Positions 1-8,396 of a stretch of 64,000 nt of DNA are shown piece by piece. How positions within the stretch are numbered: position 1 is the first letter of the stretch; every line of letters begins with the position of its first letter. A program made the position numbers and the translations under genes. The notes beneath the pieces are model-generated. The model saw only the letters and a list, made by a program, of their open reading frames with translations, made no database searches and was not told where the DNA came from. The stretch comes from JAUILA01 sp964563925 (lineage in GTDB: Bacteria; Bacteroidota; Bacteroidia; Cytophagales; Cyclobacteriaceae): the NCBI GenBank assembly GCA_964563925.1, contig CAZLZD010000001.1, positions 124,001 to 188,000 on the forward strand, read 5' to 3'.

Positions 1-600
1 GACCTTCGCAAACAGTATATTACCCAGGCAATCCTGGCCAATAATGTGGATATTCAGCGGGCCGGACGGTATCCTGAATTACGCCTGCAGGCCGGATATT
101 CCTGGGCCAGATCGGTACAGGACCTGACCAGTGCCACGAGTCCGTCTTCTGATTTTCAGCCACCACCCGAGCCCAGCGTAACCAACCGTGGGAATTATTA
201 CGCCAACCTGACCCTGTCATTCACCTTGTTTGATGGCAACCGGATCAACCGGGCCATCAGAAATGCCCTGGAGCAGGAAGATATCGGCCAGATTCAAACT
301 GAAAAGCTGAGGGCAAGTGTCTATCGCGACCTGGCCGATTCGTACGACCAGTATCAGATCCGCCAGAAAATACTGGCCATCAACAACCGGAAGGAAGAAG
401 CGGCGGCCCTGAACCTGGAAATATCTACAGAAAAATACCGGAGCGGAACGGTCAATTCCTTTGATTTCAGGATAGTACAGAATAACCGCCTGCTTGCTTC
501 GATCACGCGTCTGGAGTCAATGTATGATATCATTGATTCGAAAATTGCACTCATGCGATTGTCAGGAAATCTCCTTAATGCATTCATTGAGGACAATTAA
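1..600 (+). CDS. TolC-family outer membrane efflux protein (C-terminal part)
   Basis: The reading frame is open from the first base of the window, so the start lies upstream and only about 199 C-terminal residues are visible. The sequence shows the long amphipathic helices and beta-strand pattern of an outer membrane efflux protein repeat: an aromatic strand (NLTLSFTLFDGNRINRAI) followed by a helix rich in Glu, Gln and Arg, and a second helix ending near LMRLSGNLL. Members of this family form the trimeric outer-membrane exit duct of tripartite efflux or type I secretion systems. The partner pump and adaptor genes would be expected upstream, outside the window. The family call is fairly safe; the substrate cannot be told. 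Confidence 0.8.
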   Translation, partial: DLRKQYITQAILANNVDIQRAGRYPELRLQAGYSWARSVQDLTSATSPSSDFQPPPEPSVTNRGNYYANLTLSFTLFDGNRINRAIRNALEQEDIGQIQTEKLRASVYRDLADSYDQYQIRQKILAINNRKEEAAALNLEISTEKYRSGTVNSFDFRIVQNNRLLASITRLESMYDIIDSKIALMRLSGNLLNAFIEDN

Positions 601-602
601 GC

Positions 603-633
603 TTGGCTAACTGTTATCTAATTGATAACATTG
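603..633 (+). promoter_or_regulatory. Predicted Bacteroidota-type promoter for the MazG-like gene
   Basis: TTG at 603-605 is followed, after a 20-base spacer, by TAACATTG at 626-633. This matches the Bacteroidota pattern TTG-N19-21-TAnnTTTG with one mismatch. The predicted start of transcription is just upstream of the ATG at 655. It lies directly after the stop of the TolC-like gene, so the next gene probably has its own promoter. Confidence 0.5.
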
Positions 634-654
634 CGGGGTAAACACTGCATATAT

Positions 655-1128
655 ATGGAACAGCCGGATGCCCTGAACGACGTTGCTAAATTTCACCGAA
701 CTTTCCAGCACCCTATACTGGAAGAGCCGCAGATACCTGATCCCGCCCGTTGCGCCCTGCGGGTTTCGTTGCTGGCTGAAGAACTTGATGAGCTTCGTGA
801 AGCTATTTCACAAAATGACCTGGTGGAGGTAGCGGATGCCCTGTGTGACCTTCAGTATGTACTGAGCGGGGCTATTTTGGAATTCGGACTGGCCGATAAG
901 TTCAAGGCGCTGTTTGAGGAAGTGCAGCGGTCCAATATGAGCAAAGCCTGTGATACCGAAGAAGAGGCCAGGCAGACGGTTGCCTATTATAAGGAGCAGC
1001 GTGATACCGCCTGCTACTACAAACAGGTCGACGGGAAATATCTCATCTTCCGCGAGGAGGATAACAAGACCATCAAGTCTGTCAATTATTCTCCCGCCGA
1101 TCTTAAAAGCATCCTTGGCCGGAAATAA
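655..1128 (+). CDS. MazG-like nucleotide pyrophosphohydrolase
   Basis: A protein of 157 residues with the all-alpha NTP pyrophosphohydrolase signature: LLAEELDELREAI followed by EVADALCDLQYV, which gives the paired acidic motifs (ExxE ... ExxD) that hold magnesium in MazG, HisE and dCTPase-type enzymes. Family members hydrolyse nucleoside triphosphates (or PR-ATP) to the monophosphate and pyrophosphate. The C-terminal 50 residues are predicted beta-rich and less familiar. The open frame extends upstream to a TTG at 622, but the ATG at 655 is preferred because it follows a good promoter and begins the conserved domain. The real substrate (house-cleaning of modified nucleotides or another) cannot be inferred. 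It stands alone between a promoter and a strong hairpin. Confidence 0.75.
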   Translation: MEQPDALNDVAKFHRTFQHPILEEPQIPDPARCALRVSLLAEELDELREAISQNDLVEVADALCDLQYVLSGAILEFGLADKFKALFEEVQRSNMSKACDTEEEARQTVAYYKEQRDTACYYKQVDGKYLIFREEDNKTIKSVNYSPADLKSILGRK

Positions 1129-1133
1129 AAATA

Positions 1134-1164
1134 CCCTGTAGCAGAACTTTCGTTCGCTACAGGG
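1134..1164. terminator. Bidirectional hairpin terminator between convergent genes
   Basis: A perfect 9-base stem, CCCTGTAGC (1134-1142) and GCTACAGGG (1156-1164), with a 13-base loop. On the minus strand it is followed by a T-rich run (complement of the A-rich 1124-1133), so it is best as terminator for the minus-strand small genes. It also sits six bases after the stop of the plus-strand MazG-like gene. Confidence 0.65.
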
Positions 1165-1212
1165 CTTGAGCTTAAAAAATGCTAGTAGTAACCTTCGTTT
1201 AAAAAATAATCC

Positions 1213-1455
1213 TCACACGTAAAACTCTAACTGAATCACCGGAGCATTCTCCAGTGGTATTGGGCGCATGCCCAGTATAGTAGAAGTATTGAATACTTCA
1301 ATAAATTCATTCCTGCTGATACGTTCCCGGCTGACCCCCGGTTTAATCCGGTGATATTGCATACGGCCTGATTTATTTGCCGTTGCAGTGTACACCATCC
1401 GGTATTTGAAAGGGATAGGGGAGGGGACATACCTGAATTTCGTATTGAATTCCAT
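1213..1455 (-). CDS. Small hypothetical protein (80 aa)
   Basis: An 80-residue basic protein, not recognised. It has no signal peptide or membrane segment, and predicted beta-strands predominate (for example MVYTATANKSGRMQYHRI). It starts 9 bases after the stop of the 1465-1707 gene on the same strand and ends before the 1134-1164 hairpin, so the two look like a two-gene operon. The clean spacing and terminator support it being real; an alternative overlapping frame of similar length (1236-1487) has less natural composition. Function unknown. Confidence 0.5.
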   Translation of the reverse strand: MEFNTKFRYVPSPIPFKYRMVYTATANKSGRMQYHRIKPGVSRERISRNEFIEVFNTSTILGMRPIPLENAPVIQLEFYV

Positions 1456-1464
1456 GGCAGTGCT

Positions 1465-1707
1465 TTAGGCATTTCTGAACTCGGCATAGATCATGGAATT
1501 CTGGATTTCGTTGTACCTGGACAGTAATTCGTAGGCCTGATCCGGCACGTAATTAAAGTTTTTCTTGAAGTCCTTTATTTTTCCCGACAGCTCGTTCACG
1601 TAAAACCGTATCTGGTCAAGGTTCCGGCAATTACGCGGCTTGTCAAAATGTACATTCACAAACCGGGCGAATTCCAGATCAATTTTCTTTTGTTCAAAAG
1701 GGCTCAT
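1465..1707 (-). CDS. Small helical hypothetical protein (80 aa)
   Basis: An 80-residue protein predicted to be mainly alpha-helical and strongly charged (MSPFEQKKIDLEFARFVN ... LSGKIKDFKKNF). No known domain is recognised. It is the first gene of a probable two-gene operon with the 1213-1455 gene. It starts next to an AT-rich intergenic region holding a near-perfect 18-base palindrome (1765-1782) that may be its operator. Cytoplasmic location is likely because no signal is seen. Function unknown. Confidence 0.55.
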   Translation of the reverse strand: MSPFEQKKIDLEFARFVNVHFDKPRNCRNLDQIRFYVNELSGKIKDFKKNFNYVPDQAYELLSRYNEIQNSMIYAEFRNA

Positions 1708-1764
1708 AGAATTGTGCTATATTATTATAATATTTTGAATAAAAAAATTTTATATAAAAATATT

Positions 1765-1782
1765 TTGTGCAATATTACACAA
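1765..1782. promoter_or_regulatory. Near-perfect palindrome, possible operator
   Basis: TTGTGCAATATTACACAA reads almost identically on both strands (16 of 18 positions symmetric). It lies in the very AT-rich 173-base region between the divergent genes starting at 1707 (minus) and 1881 (plus). Position and symmetry suggest a site for a dimeric regulator; the regulator is unknown. Confidence 0.35.
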
Positions 1783-1827
1783 TAACCACGACGTAAGGCA
1801 GATGTAAGGCTTCGGCTCATTTCTTTC

Positions 1828-1858
1828 TTGGCGATGTGGTTGATTCTATTTACTTTTA
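1828..1858 (+). promoter_or_regulatory. Predicted promoter for the zinc-ribbon membrane protein
   Basis: TTG (1828-1830), a 20-base spacer, then TACTTTTA (1851-1858). This fits the Bacteroidota consensus TAnnTTTG except for the last base. The ATG lies 22 bases downstream at 1881. Confidence 0.45.
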
Positions 1859-1880
1859 GGTGATATAAAAACACACATTC

Positions 1881-2777
1881 ATGGAAGAATCTGCAGCCGA
1901 TAATTTTTTGTACGTCTGGCACACCATTATGATCATTGGTGATATTGGCTTTTTCATATTGGCGATCGTTCAATTTATTCTGCACAAGGTCAGGCTGGCT
2001 GCAAAAAAGCAACCGAAGGATAAATATGATTTCATTCGCAGCCATGAGATCAGCAATTACAAACGTGTCTTTATCTTTCTGTCCATAGCGGTTGCCTGCA
2101 TAATCAATACCTATGGCATGGGTTCGATCGAATTCCACCCGGTGTGGTTTGGGGTCAGGATATTTATTTCCCTGGCAGGTGCTTTACTGGTGGGGTACAC
2201 GGCGTTGCTTATCCTCCAGTATTATTACCCTACCCAGATGCACAAGAAACTCAAAAGGCTGCGTTACAAGCCCAGGATCAACCCGGAGAACGGTCATGAG
2301 ATGCGACTTTTAGGAGAGCATGAAGAGGACGTCCATCTTGAGGAGGGTATGCAGGCAGAGGAGAATATTTTCAGTGTGGATTACGATGTATGGGTCGATG
2401 AGTCTACCGGTTATTCTAAAATAGAAAAGTATCCGGGCCACCTGGAAGCACTGCAATGCGGTAATTGCGGCTTTTATACCATGAAGGTGGTACGGGAAGA
2501 AATCATCGAACCGCCCACTGCGGAAAAGGACGGTGAGCTTATCAAGCATTATCAGTGCGAGTACTGCAAGTCTATCCGGGCAACCCAGTTCCATATCGTG
2601 CGTGACAGCCACCACAATTTCTCGGCGGGCCACGACCATCATGACCCTGATGGAACAGGTATCGGACTGGTCAGGGTGGAGATTATCACCACAAGCGGCG
2701 AGCGAAAAATCTTTGAATTCCAGAGCAAGGACCTGGCAGAGAAGTTCCTTGCGGAGTACGATAACACTCCTGCCTGA
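1881..2777 (+). CDS. Membrane protein with C-terminal zinc ribbon
   Basis: A 298-residue protein with three predicted membrane helices: about residues 12-36 (TIMIIGDIGFFILAIVQFIL), 61-78 (VFIFLSIAVACIINTYG) and 88-113. A cytoplasmic C-terminal region follows. This carries two CxxC pairs (QCGNCGFYT near 193 and YQCEYCKS near 225) that look like a zinc ribbon, and then a His/Asp-rich stretch (SHHNFSAGHDHHDPDG), which could also bind metal. The ribbon resembles the tail found on some TPM-domain membrane proteins, but the TPM domain itself is not seen. No function can be assigned. It has its own predicted promoter and precedes the Prc-type protease gene by 93 bases. Confidence 0.7.
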   Translation: MEESAADNFLYVWHTIMIIGDIGFFILAIVQFILHKVRLAAKKQPKDKYDFIRSHEISNYKRVFIFLSIAVACIINTYGMGSIEFHPVWFGVRIFISLAGALLVGYTALLILQYYYPTQMHKKLKRLRYKPRINPENGHEMRLLGEHEEDVHLEEGMQAEENIFSVDYDVWVDESTGYSKIEKYPGHLEALQCGNCGFYTMKVVREEIIEPPTAEKDGELIKHYQCEYCKSIRATQFHIVRDSHHNFSAGHDHHDPDGTGIGLVRVEIITTSGERKIFEFQSKDLAEKFLAEYDNTPA

Positions 2778-2870
2778 AGGAATTTTTTCCAAAAATCATA
2801 AAAAGGCACATTCTGGCATCTTTTTGGTACTGAATGCGTTAATTAGGAAGATTAAAATGAAGAAGATTTG

Positions 2871-4940
2871 ATGAAGCAATTAATTCTCGCACTCGTACCC
2901 TTCAGCCTTTTACTCAGCTTTATTGGATATCAGGCTCCTGAGGGTACCTTTTTTGATTCGGCACCTGCCGACAGCACCCAGATTGAACCCAAGCCCTACT
3001 ACGGGGAGGAAGCCAAGCTCATTACGCAGATTCTTGATACCTATCATTATAAGCGAATGAAACTGAATGACAGTTTGTCTTCAGTTATTCTGGACGAGTA
3101 CGTTGATGTCCTGGACAATAACCATTCGTACTTCCTGGCCTCGGATATGAAGGATTTTGAAAAGTACAGGTACAGCATTGACGACATGCTGCGCGACGGG
3201 GACATACAGTTTGCCTTTGATATTTACAATGTATTCAGCGAACGGTTTCGTGACCGCGTTGATTATGTTAACAATCAGTTGCTGAATGAACCGTTCGACT
3301 ACACCGTTGAAGAGACCTATGACATGGACCGGTCGGAGGAGCCGTTTCCGGCAGATGTGGCCGAGTTAAATGACCTTTGGAGAAAGATCGTGAAGAGCCA
3401 GGCCCTGAACCTGAAGCTTACCGGGAAGGAGCAGGAGGATGTACGGGATATCATCACAAAACGGTATGAGCGTTTTGAAAAAGCAATTAATCAGTATACA
3501 TCGGAGGATGTTTTTGAAATATTCATGAATTCGGTGGCGGAGACTTTTGATCCGCATACCAACTATTTCTCGCCAAGGACCTCTGACCGTTTTCAGCAGC
3601 AAATGCGGCTGTCCCTGGAAGGGATTGGTGCCCGGCTGCAAACAGAAAATGATTACACCAAGGTGGTGCAGATTGTGCCTGGCGGACCTGCGGACAAGAG
3701 CGACCTGATCCATGAGAACGACCGTATTGTTGGGGTAGCTCAGGGAGATGATGGCGAAATGGTGGACGTGGTTGGCTGGAGAATAGATGACGTGGTGGAC
3801 CTGATCAAAGGTCCTAAGGGAACCACCGTACGCCTGGAAATTCTGCCGGCAGAAACCGGAGTGGACGGACCTTCGGAAGAGATAATGCTGGTCCGTGAAA
3901 AAATTGAACTGGAAGACCAGAAGGCCAAGGCCCGAATTCTCACCCATGTTCAGGAGGGAAAGAAATACCGGATTGGCGTGGTGGAGCTCCCCACCTTTTA
4001 TATGGATTTTGAAGCCTATCAGAAAGGAGATCCCGATTATACTTCCACGACCCGGGATGTGCGTAACCTTATTGAGGATTTAAAACAGCAGGGTATCGAC
4101 GGACTGATCATGGATTTGCGTGATAATGGCGGCGGTTCTCTCTCTGAAGCCATCGATCTGACCGGGCTCTTCATTAAAAAAGGACCGGTGGTTCAGGTAC
4201 GTTATCCTAATGAAAAGATCGACCTGGGAGAAGACGAAGACCCGGCGGTGATTTATAATGGCCCGATGGCAGTAATGATTAACCGGTTCAGCGCTTCGGC
4301 ATCTGAAATATTTGCCGGCGCCATACAGGATTACAACAGAGGGGTCGTCATTGGTGAGCAGACGTTTGGAAAAGGTACCGTACAAAGCGTAATTGACCTG
4401 GGCCGGTATTTGAAAGTTCCTGAAGGGGAACAGGTTGGCCAGTTGAAGCTCACCCTGCAAAAATTTTATCGCGTTACAGGCAGCAGCACCCAGCACCTGG
4501 GAGTTACGCCGGACGTAAGCCTTCCTTCGGCATTTGACGCCGATGAATTTGGCGAAAGTGCCAATGCGAGTGCTTTGCCCTGGGATCAGATACGTCCCAC
4601 CAGGTTTGAAAGAACCGGAGACGTAAATTCCCAATTGCTCAGCAAGCTGAATGCAGATTACAATACACGTGTCAAAACAGACAAGGACCTTCAGATTCTA
4701 ATTGATGAGACGGCTGAATTGAAGAATAACCTTGAGAAAACAGTGGTTTCGCTGAACTATGATACGCGTAAAAAGGAAATGGAGGAAGCTGAAAAGCGGA
4801 GAGCATCAAGGAATGCCTCCATAAACGGAACAACGATTGACAGGGAGACCAAAACGGTCATGGAATCGTCAGAGATTGATGATAAGCATCTTAAGGAAGG
4901 GGTTGTTATTTTCACGGACCTCCTTAGTGCCCTGAGCTGA
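2871..4940 (+). CDS. prc: Tail-specific periplasmic protease, S41 family (Prc type)
   Basis: A 689-residue protein, close to the length of E. coli Prc (about 680). It has an N-terminal signal peptide (MKQLILALVPFSLLLSF), a helical N-terminal domain with YETF-type motifs, a PDZ domain near residues 240-330, and an S41 peptidase core. The Ser-Lys dyad is visible as S476 in FSASASEIFAG and K501 in FGKGTVQ, 25 residues apart as in the family. The C-terminal helical extension also fits Prc. It cleaves periplasmic proteins from unstructured C-termini, and in E. coli controls lipoproteins and murein hydrolases. The ATG at 2871 is chosen because it directly begins the signal peptide. A strong terminator follows, so it is probably last in its transcript. 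Confidence 0.92.
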   Translation: MKQLILALVPFSLLLSFIGYQAPEGTFFDSAPADSTQIEPKPYYGEEAKLITQILDTYHYKRMKLNDSLSSVILDEYVDVLDNNHSYFLASDMKDFEKYRYSIDDMLRDGDIQFAFDIYNVFSERFRDRVDYVNNQLLNEPFDYTVEETYDMDRSEEPFPADVAELNDLWRKIVKSQALNLKLTGKEQEDVRDIITKRYERFEKAINQYTSEDVFEIFMNSVAETFDPHTNYFSPRTSDRFQQQMRLSLEGIGARLQTENDYTKVVQIVPGGPADKSDLIHENDRIVGVAQGDDGEMVDVVGWRIDDVVDLIKGPKGTTVRLEILPAETGVDGPSEEIMLVREKIELEDQKAKARILTHVQEGKKYRIGVVELPTFYMDFEAYQKGDPDYTSTTRDVRNLIEDLKQQGIDGLIMDLRDNGGGSLSEAIDLTGLFIKKGPVVQVRYPNEKIDLGEDEDPAVIYNGPMAVMINRFSASASEIFAGAIQDYNRGVVIGEQTFGKGTVQSVIDLGRYLKVPEGEQVGQLKLTLQKFYRVTGSSTQHLGVTPDVSLPSAFDADEFGESANASALPWDQIRPTRFERTGDVNSQLLSKLNADYNTRVKTDKDLQILIDETAELKNNLEKTVVSLNYDTRKKEMEEAEKRRASRNASINGTTIDRETKTVMESSEIDDKHLKEGVVIFTDLLSALS

Positions 4941-4968
4941 TAACAGGGAATCGTAAGAGATTTTGGAG

Positions 4969-4999
4969 AAAAGGGATTCTGATGAGTCCCTTTTTTTTT
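4969..4999 (+). terminator. Rho-independent terminator after prc
   Basis: AAAAGGGA (4969-4976) pairs perfectly with TCCCTTTT (4987-4994) across a 10-base loop. The hairpin runs into an uninterrupted T tract. It lies about 30 bases after the protease stop codon. Confidence 0.85.
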
Positions 5000-5043
5000 A
5001 TATTCAGTCTAAACGGTTCACCACCTCTTTGCGTTAAATAGGT

Positions 5044-5478
5044 ATGTTGTCAAAAATAACCACTCTTTTATTCGTATTGGTATGTTCCGGACCTCTGTGT
5101 CTCGGGCAGGAGAATACGGATCAGGAGGATGGTTCATTGATTAAAAAAAGCATTTATTTCGGTGGTGGCAGCTATTACATTGATCAGGATCAGATTGAAG
5201 AATTACGTGAATTCATAGACGGGGTGGAAAACCTTGAGTACTATGAAGTCAATATTTTCAGTCATACCGATCCCATAGGTGGTAAGGAAGATAACGAATG
5301 GCTTTCATCCAAGAGGAGTGAGGCTGTTTACCTGCAGTTGCTGGACATTAATGTGCCTTCCAACATCATTAAAATCCGGGACTTCGATTATTCGAATGCC
5401 CTGTATACCAACTATTCTTCCGGAGGACGTCGTATGAACCGACGCGTGGATGTCATTCTCTGGCCGATCGTTTTCTGA
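5044..5478 (+). CDS. Small secreted OmpA-like protein
   Basis: A 144-residue protein with an N-terminal signal peptide ending near LCLGQ. The rest is a single OmpA/MotB C-terminal-type peptidoglycan-binding fold: IYFGGGSYYIDQDQIEELREFI, then VNIFSHTDPIGGKEDNEWLSSKR and a final GRRMNRRVDVIL, which matches the family's N..LS..RA and NRRVE-type ends. The HTDPIG segment corresponds to the usual GHTD..G motif. It has no barrel or linker, so it is a free-standing periplasmic binder. Its stop lies 5 bases before the convergent SDR stop. Confidence 0.7.
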   Translation: MLSKITTLLFVLVCSGPLCLGQENTDQEDGSLIKKSIYFGGGSYYIDQDQIEELREFIDGVENLEYYEVNIFSHTDPIGGKEDNEWLSSKRSEAVYLQLLDINVPSNIIKIRDFDYSNALYTNYSSGGRRMNRRVDVILWPIVF

Positions 5479-5482
5479 TTGA

Positions 5483-6193
5483 TTACGACGGCGGCTGTGA
5501 AGGCCTTACCTCAATTTTACTTGGCAATGTACGGGGATGCATGTGCAGTAAATCACTCACCATCTGGCCTATATCTTCAATCTGTATTTTCCAGCTATCC
5601 TGCTCATTGGGAACGTGGTCGTTGAAATGAGTGGCCACCGAGCCTGGCATGATGGTGCTCACCTTAATTCCCTCATGGCGCAGGTCAAGCATCACTGATT
5701 GAGTGAACCCGGTAAGACCAAATTTACTTGCATTGTAGGCGGCTCCGCCTGCAAAGAAATTGGTGCCAGCCAGGCTTGAAATAGTGATAATATATCCTTT
5801 ACTCTGTTTAAGGTGGGGCAAGGCTGCCTTTATGGAGTAAAACACACCGGTCAGGTTTGTATCAATGGTTTGCTGCCATTGTTCAACCGTAAGTTCTTCC
5901 ACCGAGGCAAAATGCCCTACACCTGCATTGGCGATCAGCACATCAAGAGACCCCCATTGGTCCACGGCTTTTTTGACACATGCTTCCAGTGACTCCAGTT
6001 TACGGACATCACATACGGCGGTCAGCACCTTATCTCCTCCTTCGAGGGATTTGGCTGCTTCTTTCAGATCGTCTTCGTGCCTGGCGGTAATAAGTACTTT
6101 CATTCCTTCTTTCAACAGGACTTCGGCGACGCCGTATCCGATTCCTTTACTTCCACCGGTGATCAATGCTACTTTATTGGTTAAATCGGTCAT
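5483..6193 (-). CDS. Short-chain dehydrogenase/reductase (SDR)
   Basis: A 236-residue classical SDR. The NAD(P)-binding TGGSKGIGYG lies at residues 12-21. The NAGVGHF motif, the catalytic Ser in ITISSLAG and the YNASK dyad follow in order, with spacing normal for the family. A basic residue after the second beta strand (ARHED) suggests NADP(H). It is cytoplasmic; the substrate is unknown. It is the last gene of the minus-strand run from 9228 and is separated from DUF763 by 54 bases, so it may share the transcript. Confidence 0.85.
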   Translation of the reverse strand: MTDLTNKVALITGGSKGIGYGVAEVLLKEGMKVLITARHEDDLKEAAKSLEGGDKVLTAVCDVRKLESLEACVKKAVDQWGSLDVLIANAGVGHFASVEELTVEQWQQTIDTNLTGVFYSIKAALPHLKQSKGYIITISSLAGTNFFAGGAAYNASKFGLTGFTQSVMLDLRHEGIKVSTIMPGSVATHFNDHVPNEQDSWKIQIEDIGQMVSDLLHMHPRTLPSKIEVRPSQPPS

Positions 6194-6247
6194 GGTATTT
6201 CGGGTTTATTCTGAGAACAAGCAGTATGTCTAAGTGTTTCCCGGAAA

Positions 6248-7453
6248 TTAAAACAAATTAAGCTGACCGCCCGTTTTGCGGTCGTCAAATACGGTCCGGC
6301 CTCCATATTCCTTTTTCGACCTCCGGCGCTCTTCGGCGATTACTTTCTCAAATTTGCGGGGTTCCGGAATGAAATCCTTTTCCAGCGAACAGGACAGGGT
6401 GTGTAACCGCTTAAGTGCCCGGGACTTGTCTGAGAATGGGATACGGCTTTTATCCACTACATGGCGCATGGCATCGATGGTCTGATCGTATACCCTGAGA
6501 GGAACCGGGAACGGGTGGCCGTCCTTTCCCCCGTGAGCAAACGAGAACCGGGCCGGATCGTCAAAACGGGACGGTGTCCCGTGAATAACCTCACTGACCA
6601 GTACCAGCGACTGAAGGGTTCGAGGTCCCAGTCCCTTAGTCAGCAGGAATTCATCAAAGGTGGCATGACCGGCTTTTTCACGCGACAAGGCCAGCACCGC
6701 ACCGAGCCGCCTGAGGTTAACATCTTCACGCCGAACATCGTGGTGCCGGGGCATCAGAATCTTCCGTATTTCTTGCGTCAGGGACGGGTGTTCCTCCCGC
6801 ACTAGTTCCAGGATACCCTCTTTGGCGGACCGGGCCTCCCTCGCAGTAAGGTTCAGCAATTTCCCCTGGTTTTTTCCGCAAACCGCTGCATGCGGTGTTT
6901 CTGTAAACTGTTTCACCCCTTCTGAAAGCCAGTGATACCGCCTGGCCATACCGGTGCGGTTGTTCATGCCCTGCTGTACCACTGCCCATTCACCATCCCG
7001 CGTGACAATGAAATTATGCAGGTACAGCTGGAACCCGTCCTGGATCATGGTGTTGTCGACCTTGGCACTCAGCCGGCTCATTCTGGCCAGTTCCTGTCCA
7101 TCCTGTCCGGATACGCCCCCGAACGCCACCAGCTCCTCAGGGGTCCTTAGTGAGTGCCTGCCGCGACCCCCGCATACGCAGACCCCAAGATCAGCATACC
7201 GTTCGTTCAGTGCACCTTTCAGTGCGCCCATGACCGAGGTGGTTATCCCTGATGAATGCCAGTCCATACCCAGCACACAGCCGAATGACTGAAACCACAT
7301 GGGGTCACTGATCCGTTGCAGAAAACCCCTGGTTCCGTATTCATGCACAATGGTTTCAGTGATCAGTCCCCCGAGATCCCGCATTCTCCGGGCCAGCCAG
7401 TAGGGTACCCGGCCCCCGTGCAAGGGTATATCGGCATGTCCTCCTCGTTTCAT
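6248..7453 (-). CDS. DUF763-family protein
   Basis: A 401-residue protein beginning MKRGGHADIPLHGGRVP, which is the hallmark start of the DUF763 family found scattered in archaea and bacteria. Also visible are IQDGFQLYLHNFIVTRDGEWAVVQQGM written in separate strands, a conserved HHDVRREDVNLRRL segment near residue 238, and FLLTKGLGPRTLQSL near 270, which has the shape of a helix-hairpin-helix DNA-binding motif. The C-terminus is basic. I know of no settled function; the hairpin motif and the many invariant His and Asp residues suggest a nucleic-acid enzyme. It lies 31 bases after miaA on the same strand. Confidence 0.8.
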   Translation of the reverse strand: MKRGGHADIPLHGGRVPYWLARRMRDLGGLITETIVHEYGTRGFLQRISDPMWFQSFGCVLGMDWHSSGITTSVMGALKGALNERYADLGVCVCGGRGRHSLRTPEELVAFGGVSGQDGQELARMSRLSAKVDNTMIQDGFQLYLHNFIVTRDGEWAVVQQGMNNRTGMARRYHWLSEGVKQFTETPHAAVCGKNQGKLLNLTAREARSAKEGILELVREEHPSLTQEIRKILMPRHHDVRREDVNLRRLGAVLALSREKAGHATFDEFLLTKGLGPRTLQSLVLVSEVIHGTPSRFDDPARFSFAHGGKDGHPFPVPLRVYDQTIDAMRHVVDKSRIPFSDKSRALKRLHTLSCSLEKDFIPEPRKFEKVIAEERRRSKKEYGGRTVFDDRKTGGQLNLF

Positions 7454-7484
7454 ACCGCTAAAATACTAAAAAAATTAGTAATTG

Positions 7485-8396
7485 CTAATGAATTATTTCG
7501 AGAAGCCGGGAAAGCTGTAGATCCAGAGGCTGGGTACCGTCAATACTATGCATGGAAATCCCGTTTCGTTCCATTCTCCTGAACCAGGTCATCTGGCGTT
7601 TGGCGTACCTGTGGATCTCGGTTTCCAGTTTTTCATGCATCTCCCGGAAGGTGCGTTTTCCGGTCAGGTATTCTGTCAGGTACTTGTATTCCAGGCCATA
7701 GTAGATCAGTGCCTCGGGCGGGTGGACTTTCAGCAGGGTTTCCACCTCTTCCACCAGGCCCTCCTCAAGTCGCCGGCTGAGCCTTTCCGTAATTCTCCTG
7801 CGTCGCTCCTCACGCGGAAGATCGATAAGGAATGTGGTGAAAGCTCCTGAAATCCCGGAAGCGGGTGGTGAAGTGTGCCTGGCCAGATACTTTTGCATTT
7901 CAATCCCCCGGATGAGTCGCTTTCTCGACGAAAGATCAACCTGGAAGGGCAGGGGGATGCCATTTTTATAGCGTTGGATCAGCTCCGGGGTATCAAGTCG
8001 TTCGAGCGAGCCGCGCAATACTTCGTCTACCGGGACAGCGGTGAAAGCGTGTGATTCCATTATTGCTTCCAGGTACAGGCCCGTCCCCCCGCAAAAAACG
8101 GGTATATGTCCGTTCTCCCGGATTACCTGAACGGCGTTGAATGCGTCCTCCTGGAAGGCATGCACGTGATATTTGTCCCCGGGATCGCAAATATCAATAA
8201 GATGATAGTTTACGGGCGTACCGCCTTCTGTATATTCCGACAGGTCTTTGCCAGTCCCGATGTCCATGCCCCGGTAAACCTGCCGACTGTCGGCGCTGAT
8301 GATTTCCCCGCCGATACGGCGGCAAGCAGCCACGGCCAGTGCGGTTTTCCCACTCGCCGTCGGACCGGTGATAACAATATTTCCGCGATCAGTCAT
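7485..8396 (-). CDS. miaA: tRNA dimethylallyltransferase MiaA
   Basis: A 303-residue protein, the normal length. It carries the P-loop GPTASGKTALA at residues 11-21, the ISADSRQVYRGMDIGTGK tRNA/substrate-binding segment, GGTGLYLEAI near residue 104 and the late RYAKRQMTWFRR motif. It transfers the dimethylallyl group to A37 of tRNAs that read UNN codons. Its start codon overlaps the stop of the upstream gene (8389-9228) by 8 bases, which implies translational coupling to that unusual protein. Confidence 0.95.
   Translation of the reverse strand: MTDRGNIVITGPTASGKTALAVAACRRIGGEIISADSRQVYRGMDIGTGKDLSEYTEGGTPVNYHLIDICDPGDKYHVHAFQEDAFNAVQVIRENGHIPVFCGGTGLYLEAIMESHAFTAVPVDEVLRGSLERLDTPELIQRYKNGIPLPFQVDLSSRKRLIRGIEMQKYLARHTSPPASGISGAFTTFLIDLPREERRRRITERLSRRLEEGLVEEVETLLKVHPPEALIYYGLEYKYLTEYLTGKRTFREMHEKLETEIHRYAKRQMTWFRRMERNGISMHSIDGTQPLDLQLSRLLEIIH

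Noticed and set aside
2811..2826. A GGCAC-N5-GGCA sequence before prc that recalls a sigma-54 promoter.
   Set aside because: The distance between the GG and GC elements is one base short of the strict ten, and the -12 part does not read TTGC.
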